Source: a virus. Taken from it: 31,543 nucleotides of DNA. The position numbers and the translations under genes are program-made. Below are positions 6,651 through 16,252 of this stretch, piece by piece. The DNA lies in IMG/VR virus record IMGVR_UViG_3300025132_000172, positions 1 through 31,543 of that record, one strand, 5' to 3'. Each line of letters begins with the position of its first letter. Position 1 is the stretch's first letter. The notes under the pieces are model-generated. The model ran no database searches. It saw only the letters and a list, made by a program, of their open reading frames with translations, and was not told the origin of the DNA.

Positions 6651-9600
6651 TATTTATTACCTCCTCTTCTGTTGCTTAAGATGGCTTGTTTTAGCTTTTC
6701 GGGAGCTTTATACTGCTGCCCTTCTTGTTCTCCTAGCATAAAGTCCTCTTTAGCTTTAGTGATTAAGGTTCTAACGTAGTTACTTAGATACGTCCTTCTT
6801 ACGTTCTTTGAACGATCCCAATCAGGTTGTTCAGGTCCGAATGGAACAGGTATCCCTGGAAGTATTCTATAGCCTCCTGTTGCATAAGGGCTATCTAATT
6901 TTGGAAGAGATTGATAATATTTACTATTAATTAAATCCTTTAAGGCAGCGTGCATACCTACATAGTCCTTCTTAGTTATAGGGTCATAGTATTGAAACTC
7001 ACTGTTTAAAAAGTGATTAAAATCATTTAATACAGTTTTGTTCACACCTCTAATACCATCTTTAGCGTATAAGTTTTGTTTAGGTGGTTGTATTAAATTA
7101 ACAACCATCTCACTTTTAACTTCATCATCTAATTTATCAGGAAAAAGCCAGTAACGACCTAAAGCACCTTGAATTGGATACCATTTACCAGCATGAGAAG
7201 CATTAATAGTTTCTCCTGGTTTTCCGTAGTACAAAGCTCTACGACTCTTGCCTTCTGGATGCTTTTTAACAATTGAAACAATTTCATCAGTTATAAAACC
7301 TACAGCTGAATACTCATTGGTATAACCCATAAGTGATCCAAATGTATCTGTAGCCATATTGGTAACGTAAGCAGCTGCAGCAGTACCACTTGGTCCTGTA
7401 TAGTCTGGATCTTCTTCCCAGAATTGTTGAGTCTGATACTTACTCCATGTATCAGCTGGTTTTCTAGGATCAAGACCTTGAGTAACAAACTTTCTAAACT
7501 GTAAATAAGGATCTCCAGAAGCAGCAAAAGCTTGACTAGCAAACTTACCTAATCTATCAAAATTACCTTCAGCTGCTGATTGAACAGCTTTTATAATCCT
7601 TTCTACACTAGCTAATCCTGGTGTTTCTAAAATGTAGTTAGCTGTAGCCGCTGCTACTGCACCCATGAGGTTACCAGCTCCTTTAGTCATACCAAACTGT
7701 TCAATGTCTCTCATCGTTGCCTGATAAGCCATAGCTTGACCATAAATAGGTATCCATCTATAAGGCATTCTCCACGGACCCCAAGGTGTTTGAATCAGCA
7801 TCGTAAATAAGCCTACTTGTCCTTTTTCTTCTCTATAAGTATTTTCAAGTCCTCCACTAATCTCTTGATTAGGATCTCTTAATTGGAAGAATATAGTTGA
7901 ATGTATTCCTGTAGCTATTGCTAGAGCACCTTGAGCTTTAACTCTTGTATTTAGATCTTTACTAAAGTACTTACTTTCAAAGTCTTTAATGTGTTTCTGG
8001 AAAGCAGCGTTTTGAGTAACACTTTTCTGTAAAGCTTCTGGTAAATGATCTGTTAATTTCTTAGCTCCCATTCTTAACCCATCAACACCTACTTGATATA
8101 TATCAATACCAGTACCCCATCTAATTCCCCATTTAATACCGTTAAGTGGTGACGTAACAACACCAGCCATCGTATTAGCAAAAGCTGAAAGGGTAGGATG
8201 ATCTTCGTTATACCTAGCACTATTTATTAAATCTCCTACACCTTTATAATTACCTTCCAGTTCTTCAGTTAAGTTAACAGCTCTAGTCATCTCTTTGATT
8301 TGTTCATCTAAGATCTCATAACCAATAACTTCGTTATCTAAACCAGCAGTAATAGGTCTATAAAGTTCTTCATTTGACTTGTTTATGTATAGTTTTAACT
8401 GATCAGCTCTATCTTTTATATCTATTAAACCTGCAGCTATATCTTCATCTACTTTTATTTCAGCTAAAGCTCTAGCTCTAGCATTTCCCCACCAAGCAGA
8501 GTTAAATTCATCACCTAGAGCCGATAACTGGAAAGGAAGAGTTAAGTTAACTTGTTGACCATTTGAATAGTAACTAGTTTTACCAAAGCCTAATTTCTGA
8601 GCAGCCGAAGTAGTAGGAGCTAATAACCACTTACTAAACCAAGAACGTTTACCCCAAGCTTCACCAGCTATAGCATAGTCATGAAAAACTTTAGTAAAGA
8701 CACGGGCTTTATTTAAAGTATCAAAAAGTACGTCTTGTTCTTCTGGGCTTTTCTTTAAAACGTAGTTAATAAAAGGTAAGTTAAATTCTGCTGCTTTTAA
8801 GTCAGATGTTATTTCATCTTCTCTTAAAAGACCTGCACTATTAATTTCCCAAGCTCTATTAGACGTACCTGGGTCTGCTATTGATTTACCGTATAAGAAG
8901 CGGTTAAGAGAAGAATCAAGAGCTTCACCAAAAGTAAACCTTAAATTTAATATAGTTTCTTGATGCATACGAGCTTTCATAATGGCTTTTTCATAGCCAT
9001 CTAAATTTTTAGTAATCCATCTAGCAGTACCAGCGTTTAAATAACTAGCACCTGTGTACATACCTTCTCTTAATAGAGAATCTGGTATAGCTTGTGTAGG
9101 TATAGAAACTATAGTAGCTGGATTGGAAATCATTCCACCACTCTGAACTCTTCTTAATAGTTGAGGTCCAGTTACGTCTAACTGCTTAAGCTTTAATAGA
9201 TCACCTTTAGCTTCATAAACTCTTTGTACTAAATTATTAATACCTTCCCATTTTTCAGGAGGAATAGGTGCATCATCTTCAACTAATTTAAAGAAGTCTT
9301 CAAACTGAGTTTCTATTTCTTCTGAAGCTTTCTTACTAGCAGTAGCTAACTCTTCGTAGAATTTACTCTTATCACCCCATCTTTTAGTAAAATCAGCAAA
9401 AGCTTTCATTGTAGGGTTAGGTTGACCCTCAATATAAGCAAGACGGTTTTGTTTTTGGAATAGACGTAAACCATTACCAAAACCTTCAAATAGTTGAGAA
9501 ACAACCTTTACCGTACTAAATAAGGTTTTATATCTATCTTTAAAGTTCTTAAGAAGTGCTCTTTCATCCCAACCACTTCCTACGTCTCCTTGCTTACTTA

Positions 9601-12508
9601 AATCCTGGTAATTTCTTAAATCTCTAGTAGCCTTCAAAAGGTTAGCTGATTGACTATCGAATAAGGAAGTAAGTACAGGAATCATAAATAACCCCTCTTT
9701 TACCTCTTCTGAATACTTTTCACCTGCATTAATTATCTGATCTAATATCTGAGGATTACCAGCTAAGTCAATTAAGACTTGTGTAGCTCTTGTTAAAGCA
9801 TATCTATTAGCATTAAATCCTCTTTCTCCTAGTACATCTACAGCTGCTTTAATAACTGCAGCCTGATCTATAGTTGGAGCATACTTAAGAGTAGACGTGT
9901 TATACCAAGTAGAATCTTTATCTAAGAAATCAGTACCATGTAGTTTGTCGTGTTTAGCATCGTTTGTAGTCTTAACTATACGGGCAACTAAATCATTAGC
10001 AGCTTGCTTTATTTGAGGTTCAGTTTTAGGTAAAGTAAACTGTCTATTATCTTTATTTAACTTCTTAGTTTTAATATCTATATTATCTTGCTTTGGTGGT
10101 GGAGGATTATTAACAGCTCTTCTCTTATTTATAGTTTCAGTATCAATTTTAGGGTTTCCTTCTGCATCAGCCTTCATAGGCACTTCATTTTTAATAGGAG
10201 CTTCTCTAGGTGGTATTAGTTTTTCTCCTTCTTCGTACTTTTTAAAAGGAGAACCATCAATTAATCTCTTTAACATATCTTCTGCTCTTGGACCTTTAAA
10301 TGCTGCATAAATCTCATCTGCAGGTATCCCAAATTCTTCTGAAGCAGCTATTGATAAATTCTCAATTGATTCATCTACACCTTGTTCTAAAGCTCTTTCT
10401 ATTTCTTCAAAACCTTGTTTAGCTTTACTTACTTCTTCAATAGTTAACTTAGGTGGTGTAGTATCTATTGCTTTTGGTCCTTTAGAAGATGAAGCAATAT
10501 CTTCAGCACCCTCCATTATGTCTGGAGCTGTACCACCACTTCTTATAACTTTATTGTGTATATCATCTGCTTGTAATACTAACTTTTGAACATAACCTAT
10601 ATCCCATTTCTTTTGCTGTAAGCCTTCTTGAATTAGTTTTCTAAATTCTAAATAAGCTAAACCTCTTTCATCTTTAAGATTTAAGTTAGGATTTATTTCA
10701 CTAGCTTTACCTTCATAAATTAATTGAGCATTCTTGCTCTCTTGCATTTCAATACGTTTTACATTTATAGCATCTAACTGATTTAATTCTTGTTGAGTTT
10801 GAACTAATAATTTTCTAAGACCAGTAACACCACCAGTAAAAAGACTATCACTATAGCCTTTCATTTCTTCTAAACGTGCCTGTCTTGCTGCGTCACCTTC
10901 ATCAAGCTGTGATACAGCTCTATGTAGTTCATCTAACTCATCTAATTTAGCTATATTATTTCTTAAATTTCTTAGTTTAGTTCTATTAGTAGTTCTCCTA
11001 GCTTTCGGAGATTTAGGGTTTACAGATGATTTGCCTTTAATCCAGTCAGGATCGTTTTGTAAAGCTTCTTCATAATCAGTCAATCTATTCTGATATAGCT
11101 CACGTTTCTTAGCTCTAGCTTCAGGAGTTTTAGCAACTAAATCAAATTCAAGCTCTTTAATTCGATCATAAGCTTCTGTAAAATCAGCTTTATTCTTAAT
11201 AGCTAAATCTTTTTGAATTTGTAAAGCTAACTGACCTATAGCTGTTTCTTCATCAATACCTTTATTTAAGAAAGATTCACTTACATTTCTAGCAGCTCCT
11301 GAGAAGTTCCTTGTAATATCATCTATACCTTTATAAAGTTCTGTAGTTACTTTTCCTAACTCATCTTCACGAATTTCATGAGCTTTATTTAGAGCTTGTA
11401 ATTCTTGTATTTTCTGAGCTTCAGGTGCTACTTCATCTAGAGCTTTATCTAATGTGTTAGTTATACCTTCTTTTTCAATTAAGCCTTTACTCTTTCTTAA
11501 TACCTTATTACCAGCTCTAAATAGTGATCTTAAACCTACAACAAATCCTGCACCATAAGCTACCTCTTCAAACTGTTTCCAAGCATGACTCCATTCACTA
11601 TCTGTTGTAGCTACTAAAACTCTCATCGCAGCTTCACGCTGGTCTTGAGGTAACTTCTGTATAGCTTCTAATGGTTCTTTTAAATCTGGGTTATCTCCTG
11701 GTTGGAAATAAACTACATCTTCTACAGCGTTTGGTACTAATTCCCTAATAAGGAAATGAAGACTATTCCTCATTCCATCTTTCCAAACTTTTAAATTACC
11801 TTTGTTTTTCCAAAGATGTTCAAAACCTTTAAAAGGTGCTATCTGTCTTACATTACCAACTTGTGTAACTTTTGCAGGAGCTAATACAGCACCAACTAAG
11901 GCGTTAGAACCAAATACAGAAAGTACGCTTGAAGTAAGTTTTCCTGCTTTTGTAAGTGGTTGTATATGATCTTTTACAAAGTCACTATCGTCACTCATTA
12001 CCTTTCCTAAAACAGGAAAATCTTGTGGTACTCCATAGCTAGAACCATCTGCTTTTCTTCCTGTCTTTTCTAAAGCTTCTACTGCTTCAACTCTTGCCTT
12101 TTCATACTTATCAATTGATTCTTGTGAAGGAATAAGACTATCCTTACCTACTGTTCCTAAAGCCCAACTAGAACGAGTAGCTGACTGTGTTGTATCAGCA
12201 AACTTTTGAAGAAATTTTACAGGATCATTAATTATTCTTCTAGGAACATTAGTGATCTGCCTACCTAAAGGTCTAGCCGTACCCCACGGAACGTCTTTTG
12301 TAGATTCACCTGATCTTACATAATCTCTAAACATATCCCACTCTTCTTCTGTTTCAGGTCTTCTTTCCCTTGATGAAGGATCATAAACATCTCTAACTTC
12401 TTCTACCTCTGGAGTTTCAAAACCCCAAGACTCCTCATATTTCTTTTTAGCTTCCTCCGCATCATCAATCCATATACTTGGACCGTTCTTTATAGGGACG
12501 TAAGGCAT
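6650..12508 (-). CDS. 16: Internal virion (ejection) protein, T7 gp16-like
   Basis: A 1952-residue protein, much longer than T7 gp16 (about 1318). It is assigned by size and position: last of the internal core genes, directly before the fibre gene. In T7, gp16 is ejected into the cell and helps form the trans-envelope channel and pull in the DNA. Residues about 350-800 are highly charged and helix-rich, with long coiled-coil stretches. The C-terminal third alternates amphipathic helices with apolar segments (GVVTSPLNGIKWGI; ALAIATGIHSTIFFQL) that could insert in membrane. I do not see the lytic-transglycosylase ES...GxxQ signature that T7 gp16 carries at its N-terminus. Start is an ATG 4 bases after the gp15 stop; the end overlaps the fibre start (TAATG). 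Confidence 0.85.
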   Translation of the reverse strand: MPYVPIKNGPSIWIDDAEEAKKKYEESWGFETPEVEEVRDVYDPSSRERRPETEEEWDMFRDYVRSGESTKDVPWGTARPLGRQITNVPRRIINDPVKFLQKFADTTQSATRSSWALGTVGKDSLIPSQESIDKYEKARVEAVEALEKTGRKADGSSYGVPQDFPVLGKVMSDDSDFVKDHIQPLTKAGKLTSSVLSVFGSNALVGAVLAPAKVTQVGNVRQIAPFKGFEHLWKNKGNLKVWKDGMRNSLHFLIRELVPNAVEDVVYFQPGDNPDLKEPLEAIQKLPQDQREAAMRVLVATTDSEWSHAWKQFEEVAYGAGFVVGLRSLFRAGNKVLRKSKGLIEKEGITNTLDKALDEVAPEAQKIQELQALNKAHEIREDELGKVTTELYKGIDDITRNFSGAARNVSESFLNKGIDEETAIGQLALQIQKDLAIKNKADFTEAYDRIKELEFDLVAKTPEARAKKRELYQNRLTDYEEALQNDPDWIKGKSSVNPKSPKARRTTNRTKLRNLRNNIAKLDELDELHRAVSQLDEGDAARQARLEEMKGYSDSLFTGGVTGLRKLLVQTQQELNQLDAINVKRIEMQESKNAQLIYEGKASEINPNLNLKDERGLAYLEFRKLIQEGLQQKKWDIGYVQKLVLQADDIHNKVIRSGGTAPDIMEGAEDIASSSKGPKAIDTTPPKLTIEEVSKAKQGFEEIERALEQGVDESIENLSIAASEEFGIPADEIYAAFKGPRAEDMLKRLIDGSPFKKYEEGEKLIPPREAPIKNEVPMKADAEGNPKIDTETINKRRAVNNPPPPKQDNIDIKTKKLNKDNRQFTLPKTEPQIKQAANDLVARIVKTTNDAKHDKLHGTDFLDKDSTWYNTSTLKYAPTIDQAAVIKAAVDVLGERGFNANRYALTRATQVLIDLAGNPQILDQIINAGEKYSEEVKEGLFMIPVLTSLFDSQSANLLKATRDLRNYQDLSKQGDVGSGWDERALLKNFKDRYKTLFSTVKVVSQLFEGFGNGLRLFQKQNRLAYIEGQPNPTMKAFADFTKRWGDKSKFYEELATASKKASEEIETQFEDFFKLVEDDAPIPPEKWEGINNLVQRVYEAKGDLLKLKQLDVTGPQLLRRVQSGGMISNPATIVSIPTQAIPDSLLREGMYTGASYLNAGTARWITKNLDGYEKAIMKARMHQETILNLRFTFGEALDSSLNRFLYGKSIADPGTSNRAWEINSAGLLREDEITSDLKAAEFNLPFINYVLKKSPEEQDVLFDTLNKARVFTKVFHDYAIAGEAWGKRSWFSKWLLAPTTSAAQKLGFGKTSYYSNGQQVNLTLPFQLSALGDEFNSAWWGNARARALAEIKVDEDIAAGLIDIKDRADQLKLYINKSNEELYRPITAGLDNEVIGYEILDEQIKEMTRAVNLTEELEGNYKGVGDLINSARYNEDHPTLSAFANTMAGVVTSPLNGIKWGIRWGTGIDIYQVGVDGLRMGAKKLTDHLPEALQKSVTQNAAFQKHIKDFESKYFSKDLNTRVKAQGALAIATGIHSTIFFQLRDPNQEISGGLENTYREEKGQVGLFTMLIQTPWGPWRMPYRWIPIYGQAMAYQATMRDIEQFGMTKGAGNLMGAVAAATANYILETPGLASVERIIKAVQSAAEGNFDRLGKFASQAFAASGDPYLQFRKFVTQGLDPRKPADTWSKYQTQQFWEEDPDYTGPSGTAAAAYVTNMATDTFGSLMGYTNEYSAVGFITDEIVSIVKKHPEGKSRRALYYGKPGETINASHAGKWYPIQGALGRYWLFPDKLDDEVKSEMVVNLIQPPKQNLYAKDGIRGVNKTVLNDFNHFLNSEFQYYDPITKKDYVGMHAALKDLINSKYYQSLPKLDSPYATGGYRILPGIPVPFGPEQPDWDRSKNVRRTYLSNYVRTLITKAKEDFMLGEQEGQQYKAPEKLKQAILSNRRGGNK
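6660..6665 (-). promoter_or_regulatory. Strong Shine-Dalgarno (AGGAGG) for the tail fibre gene
   Basis: AGGAGG, 9 bases before the fibre ATG, lies inside the last codons of the gp16-like gene (Arg-Arg-Gly-Gly-Asn-Lys). It is the best ribosome-binding site I found in the window and fixes the fibre start. Confidence 0.7.
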
Positions 12509-12512
12509 TTAA

Positions 12513-15401
12513 TTATCCTGGTGGTAAAGGCTGACCTTTTGGTGTATTTAAGGCTGATTGCTTTCTAGAGTCTACTTGCTTCTTCTTATAAATAGAAGGG
12601 AACATTTGATTCCAAAAAGTACGTTGTCTGTAAAGACTATATGCAGAAACTTCAGTAGGATTTGGTCCTGTACCTGGGTGATACATCTGAAAACGTACAT
12701 GACCTGGGTTACTGGATAGACCAGTAGAGCTTTGTCCTTGGATACTGTTAATATCTGAACCATCGCCTTGTAGTCCTATTGTTTGTCCTCTTGTTAGTTG
12801 AGTACCTTCTGTTAAAGAAGTACGAGCTAAATTAGAAATACGGATTAAAGAACCTTTTTTGTTGTTAGTACCACCTATACCTGCACTTATTACTACGTTT
12901 ACACCAAACTTTTCATCTTCTCCTACATAAACAACAGTACCTGAAATAGGTGTTGGTACATTATTAGCTAGTTGTTTATCTCCTACTCTTTCAAGAACAA
13001 AGTCAATAGCTTGTGAATCACCGTCTGAAACAGGAGCCATTCTTATACCAACATCAGAAATGTTATGACCACTCATTATATCTACAGAGTTTATAAGCGA
13101 AGCTATTTGTCTTAACCTTGCATCTGCTTCTTCAGGGAATAAACCACGATCATAGGTATTACCTTCATAAAGGTTAAGCTGTGATTTAAGAGCTTCCCAA
13201 GCTTTTACGTCACCATCGGTAGCTGTTTCAGAGATGTTATGTAACCATTTCCTAGCTTGTTCACTAACAACAATATCTTCACCACCACTTAAAGCATGAC
13301 TAAATTCTTTAAGATAAGGCTCAGGTATAACAATTGTTCTGTCTAAAACTTCACTTTTATATAGATCACCTTTACCTGCATAAGCCGTAGCAGCTTGCAT
13401 AGACCAACCAAAAGCACTATCTGTATCTGTTATTTCTATAACGTGAGGTTTAGTTATTACCTGACTAGTTTTACCTTTTATTTGCTTAGTTTCATAACCT
13501 AATTCAACTATTCCTAAATCTGGTACTTTTTTAGTTTCACCAGTACGAACATTTGTCCAAGCATTTATATCAGATAAAGTAGGATCGTTCTCTACCATTC
13601 TTATAACTTCTTGCTGAATCCTAGCTCTATTCTGTGCATTAGTAATATCTACACCGTTTAAAACTGCTTCAGTATATTTCTTATTTAGGATTGGTTCGAG
13701 AGTACTTTTTAAAGTAAGTTGCATTCTAGTTTTAGCTTCTTTAATTAAGCGTTCAGCATCCTTAGCACTTTGTCCACCATGTGTTCTTTTTCGCTTTATT
13801 TCTTCGTCTTCACCAAGAATACGATCTAAGTCATCATTAATAATCTTATAATCACTAGCTACATTAGCAGATATAGCAGATCTATTTGCTCCTATAAGTT
13901 TAGCCCTAGCTTCACCAAATAGTTGTTGTACCTTTACTGCAGCAGTAGTTCCTGCTACTTGTTCAGAAATGTGTTGAGGTATTTCTGTATCCTGTGTTAA
14001 CGCTATATATTCTCTAGCATCTTGTAGAATTCGTTCTTCTTTTAATGGTGGCATTTCTGTACCACCTATAGGGTACATATCATCTACCATTTTTAGTGCT
14101 TCTGTTAGAGAAACACCTGGAGGTAATAACTGAGCTTCAGCTGCAGCTTTCATCTCTTCTTTAACTTTTTCTCTTTGCTGTTGTACTATGTCTTCAAAAT
14201 CAGTGCCTGTGTAGTTATGATATTTTAACCAAAACTTATTACCTTCTTTTTCTAATTTGTGGTCAATCTCTTTTTTACCTCTAGCTACTTTTCTGTCATA
14301 TTGAGTATTAACAAATTCAGCCATCTGTCCAGCTTTATAGAAGGCTTGTTCTAGATGCTTCCTCATTGAAACACTTTCTGAATCTTGTAACTTTAAGAAT
14401 GGTATACCATCAAATTTTAAGTCTTTTAAAGAATCAAAAATCATTTTCATATTGCCCCACTCACCTATATCGTTTAACTGATTATTATCAGTATCTATAA
14501 ATATGGAACCATTTTTAATAGCTTGTGCTAAAAATTCTGTAGCTTCTTTCTTGTCATAACCTCTAATATCTATTAAATAGTTTCTATAATCAACTATTCC
14601 TTTTGGGATATTAGTAGCAGCTAATGCTTCACCATTTGGAACTTTTGAGAATATACCAGCAGTATTCCAACTAGCTTCTAACTTTTTTAATGCTGTTTTT
14701 TGATCAGTTTCAATTACAAACTCTTTAGATTTTAGGAAAGCTGCTTGTTTTAAATCCCAAGATACAGAAGCTATATACTTATCTATCTTTGCTGTTCTAA
14801 AATTTTTAGGTATCTCTTCAGATCCTTGTAGGATTTGGTTAGCTTTTTCTTGTATTGCTAAACCTCTTTGAGTTTCATCTAAACGTGCTAAATGATTTAT
14901 ATCCTTTGAACCCCAAGCTTTAAGCTCCAGAGCTGCATTCCTTCCTACATCATCAGAAACAGCATCCCAATAGTAGAAGTTAACCCAAGGATCATTTAAT
15001 CTGTTTTCTTTTGCTTTTTCAAACTCTCCTTTCTTTTCTAATAGTTGTGTAGCTTTTGCGTTTTTCTCACCTGCGTCATAGGCTTTAGCAGCTGACTTAT
15101 AAAAGTTTTCAGTTTGACGTAGTTTATCTGCTTTTTCTTTAGCTCCTTTTTTATAAGTCTCATGAATCCTTCCTGTTGCGTTATCCCAAACACCACCCTC
15201 TTGTAAGAAATTTTCTATTTGTTGGAAAGCACTAAAAGCAGCTTTATCTGGCTGAAAAGAAGAATGATCAAGTAATTGACCACCACCTCTACGTTGCTGT
15301 TGATATGGCTGATCAGGAGCTTTTACCTGATCTGGTTCTGCAGGTCTAACCTCTTGACTACGTCTTTGTCTCTGAGGTGTAATACCGAAACTACTGGTCA
15401 T
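12513..15401 (-). CDS. 15: Internal virion (ejection) protein, T7 gp15-like, with degenerate M23-like C-terminal domain
   Basis: A 962-residue protein between the gp14-like and gp16-like genes, the gp15 position (T7 gp15 is about 747 residues). Residues 1-60 are Gln/Arg/Pro-rich and low in complexity; residues 60-700 are mostly charged helices. The C-terminal part, about 775-910, looks like an M23 (LytM-type) peptidase fold: HNISD (His779, Asp783), GTVVYVG, GVNVVISA, GSLIRISNL, LTEGTQLTRGQTIGLQGDG and GHVRFQM. The usual catalytic YAHL is ISNL here, and the zinc HxH is H-V-R (901-903), so two expected histidines are gone and it is probably not an active metallopeptidase. Starts in an ATGA overlap with gp14. 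Expected to be ejected with gp14 and gp16. Confidence 0.85.
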   Translation of the reverse strand: MTSSFGITPQRQRRSQEVRPAEPDQVKAPDQPYQQQRRGGGQLLDHSSFQPDKAAFSAFQQIENFLQEGGVWDNATGRIHETYKKGAKEKADKLRQTENFYKSAAKAYDAGEKNAKATQLLEKKGEFEKAKENRLNDPWVNFYYWDAVSDDVGRNAALELKAWGSKDINHLARLDETQRGLAIQEKANQILQGSEEIPKNFRTAKIDKYIASVSWDLKQAAFLKSKEFVIETDQKTALKKLEASWNTAGIFSKVPNGEALAATNIPKGIVDYRNYLIDIRGYDKKEATEFLAQAIKNGSIFIDTDNNQLNDIGEWGNMKMIFDSLKDLKFDGIPFLKLQDSESVSMRKHLEQAFYKAGQMAEFVNTQYDRKVARGKKEIDHKLEKEGNKFWLKYHNYTGTDFEDIVQQQREKVKEEMKAAAEAQLLPPGVSLTEALKMVDDMYPIGGTEMPPLKEERILQDAREYIALTQDTEIPQHISEQVAGTTAAVKVQQLFGEARAKLIGANRSAISANVASDYKIINDDLDRILGEDEEIKRKRTHGGQSAKDAERLIKEAKTRMQLTLKSTLEPILNKKYTEAVLNGVDITNAQNRARIQQEVIRMVENDPTLSDINAWTNVRTGETKKVPDLGIVELGYETKQIKGKTSQVITKPHVIEITDTDSAFGWSMQAATAYAGKGDLYKSEVLDRTIVIPEPYLKEFSHALSGGEDIVVSEQARKWLHNISETATDGDVKAWEALKSQLNLYEGNTYDRGLFPEEADARLRQIASLINSVDIMSGHNISDVGIRMAPVSDGDSQAIDFVLERVGDKQLANNVPTPISGTVVYVGEDEKFGVNVVISAGIGGTNNKKGSLIRISNLARTSLTEGTQLTRGQTIGLQGDGSDINSIQGQSSTGLSSNPGHVRFQMYHPGTGPNPTEVSAYSLYRQRTFWNQMFPSIYKKKQVDSRKQSALNTPKGQPLPPG

Positions 15402-16252
15402 GATACTTTCTCATTTTGGGTCATGTCTTCATCGGATGGTTGGTAGTCTTTATAATTCATATAGGCATCAAAAGCAGTAGAAACTAAATCTAAACCTATT
15501 GTAAGAGAACTAGCAGGAGCCATAGCAGCAGTAGGTTCTACACCTTCTACTGGTAATGGTGTAAGTGGTTTTACTGGATCTTGAACAGGAGTAGGTGTGT
15601 AGTACTTGACTTGGTTTACAGTGTTTTGTCTTGCAACGTCTGCAGCTGCAATAGCTTTCTGTTTGTCAGCTAATCTAAACTCCCTAGTAATCTGTCTATT
15701 ACTCAAGTTTGTTAGCCATTGTTGGTCTTTTGCACTTTGTATAGCTTGTACACTATTACCTACTTGTCCTCCTGCTATCTTTTTAACTCCTTTAGCGTGT
15801 ATATCTCTTCTAACATTTTCTAACTCAATGATCTCTTTAGCTTCTTCTTCATAGAACCTACCTTCAATATCAGCCATTTGACGTTCAAAGTTTTTCATAG
15901 CTGATAAAGCTACTTCTCCTTTATAACCAGCTTGTAGTTCTTGTTTTAAACTTTCAAATTGTCTACGAGTCTCAGCCCAAGTTTTATTATTATAGTAGTT
16001 GTTTAGTTGTACTTCATAGTCTCTCCAGTTACTAGCTTCTTGATTAGCCCACTCTCTCCAGTACTTAGTTTGAGCTACAGCGTTTTGACGTTTAGTTTCG
16101 TATTTAGCTGCTTGATAAGCGAAGTATTTAGTACCTACTTCTAGTCCTGTTCCAATAAGAGACATAGTCCCACCAGAGAAGAAGGTGTTTGAGCTTCCTG
16201 TAGTTTTTGCTCCTCCTGTTAATTCTCCTAGATTTGCACTTGGATTAGCCAT
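15398..16252 (-). CDS. 14: Internal virion (ejection) protein, T7 gp14-like
   Basis: A 284-residue protein in the gp14 position between tail tube B and gp15. Residues 1-45 are Gly/Ser/Thr-rich with an apolar stretch (TMSLIGTGLEVGTKYFAYQAA). Residues 45-210 are a long charged helix rich in Gln, Glu and Arg, as expected of the ejection protein that T7 places in the outer membrane. The C-terminal 70 residues hold a proline-rich linker (TPTPVQDPVKPLTPLPVEG) and a short Ala/Leu helix. It is longer than T7 gp14 (196 residues). The start ATG directly abuts the TAA of gp12, and the stop overlaps the next start as ATGA. Assignment rests on position and composition more than on recognised residues. Confidence 0.8.
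   Translation of the reverse strand: MANPSANLGELTGGAKTTGSSNTFFSGGTMSLIGTGLEVGTKYFAYQAAKYETKRQNAVAQTKYWREWANQEASNWRDYEVQLNNYYNNKTWAETRRQFESLKQELQAGYKGEVALSAMKNFERQMADIEGRFYEEEAKEIIELENVRRDIHAKGVKKIAGGQVGNSVQAIQSAKDQQWLTNLSNRQITREFRLADKQKAIAAADVARQNTVNQVKYYTPTPVQDPVKPLTPLPVEGVEPTAAMAPASSLTIGLDLVSTAFDAYMNYKDYQPSDEDMTQNEKVS

Noticed and set aside
7300-7542. Minus-strand 80-codon ORF within the gp16-like gene
   Set aside because: Out-of-frame reading of a long, clearly coding gene; composition is unlike a protein of its own.
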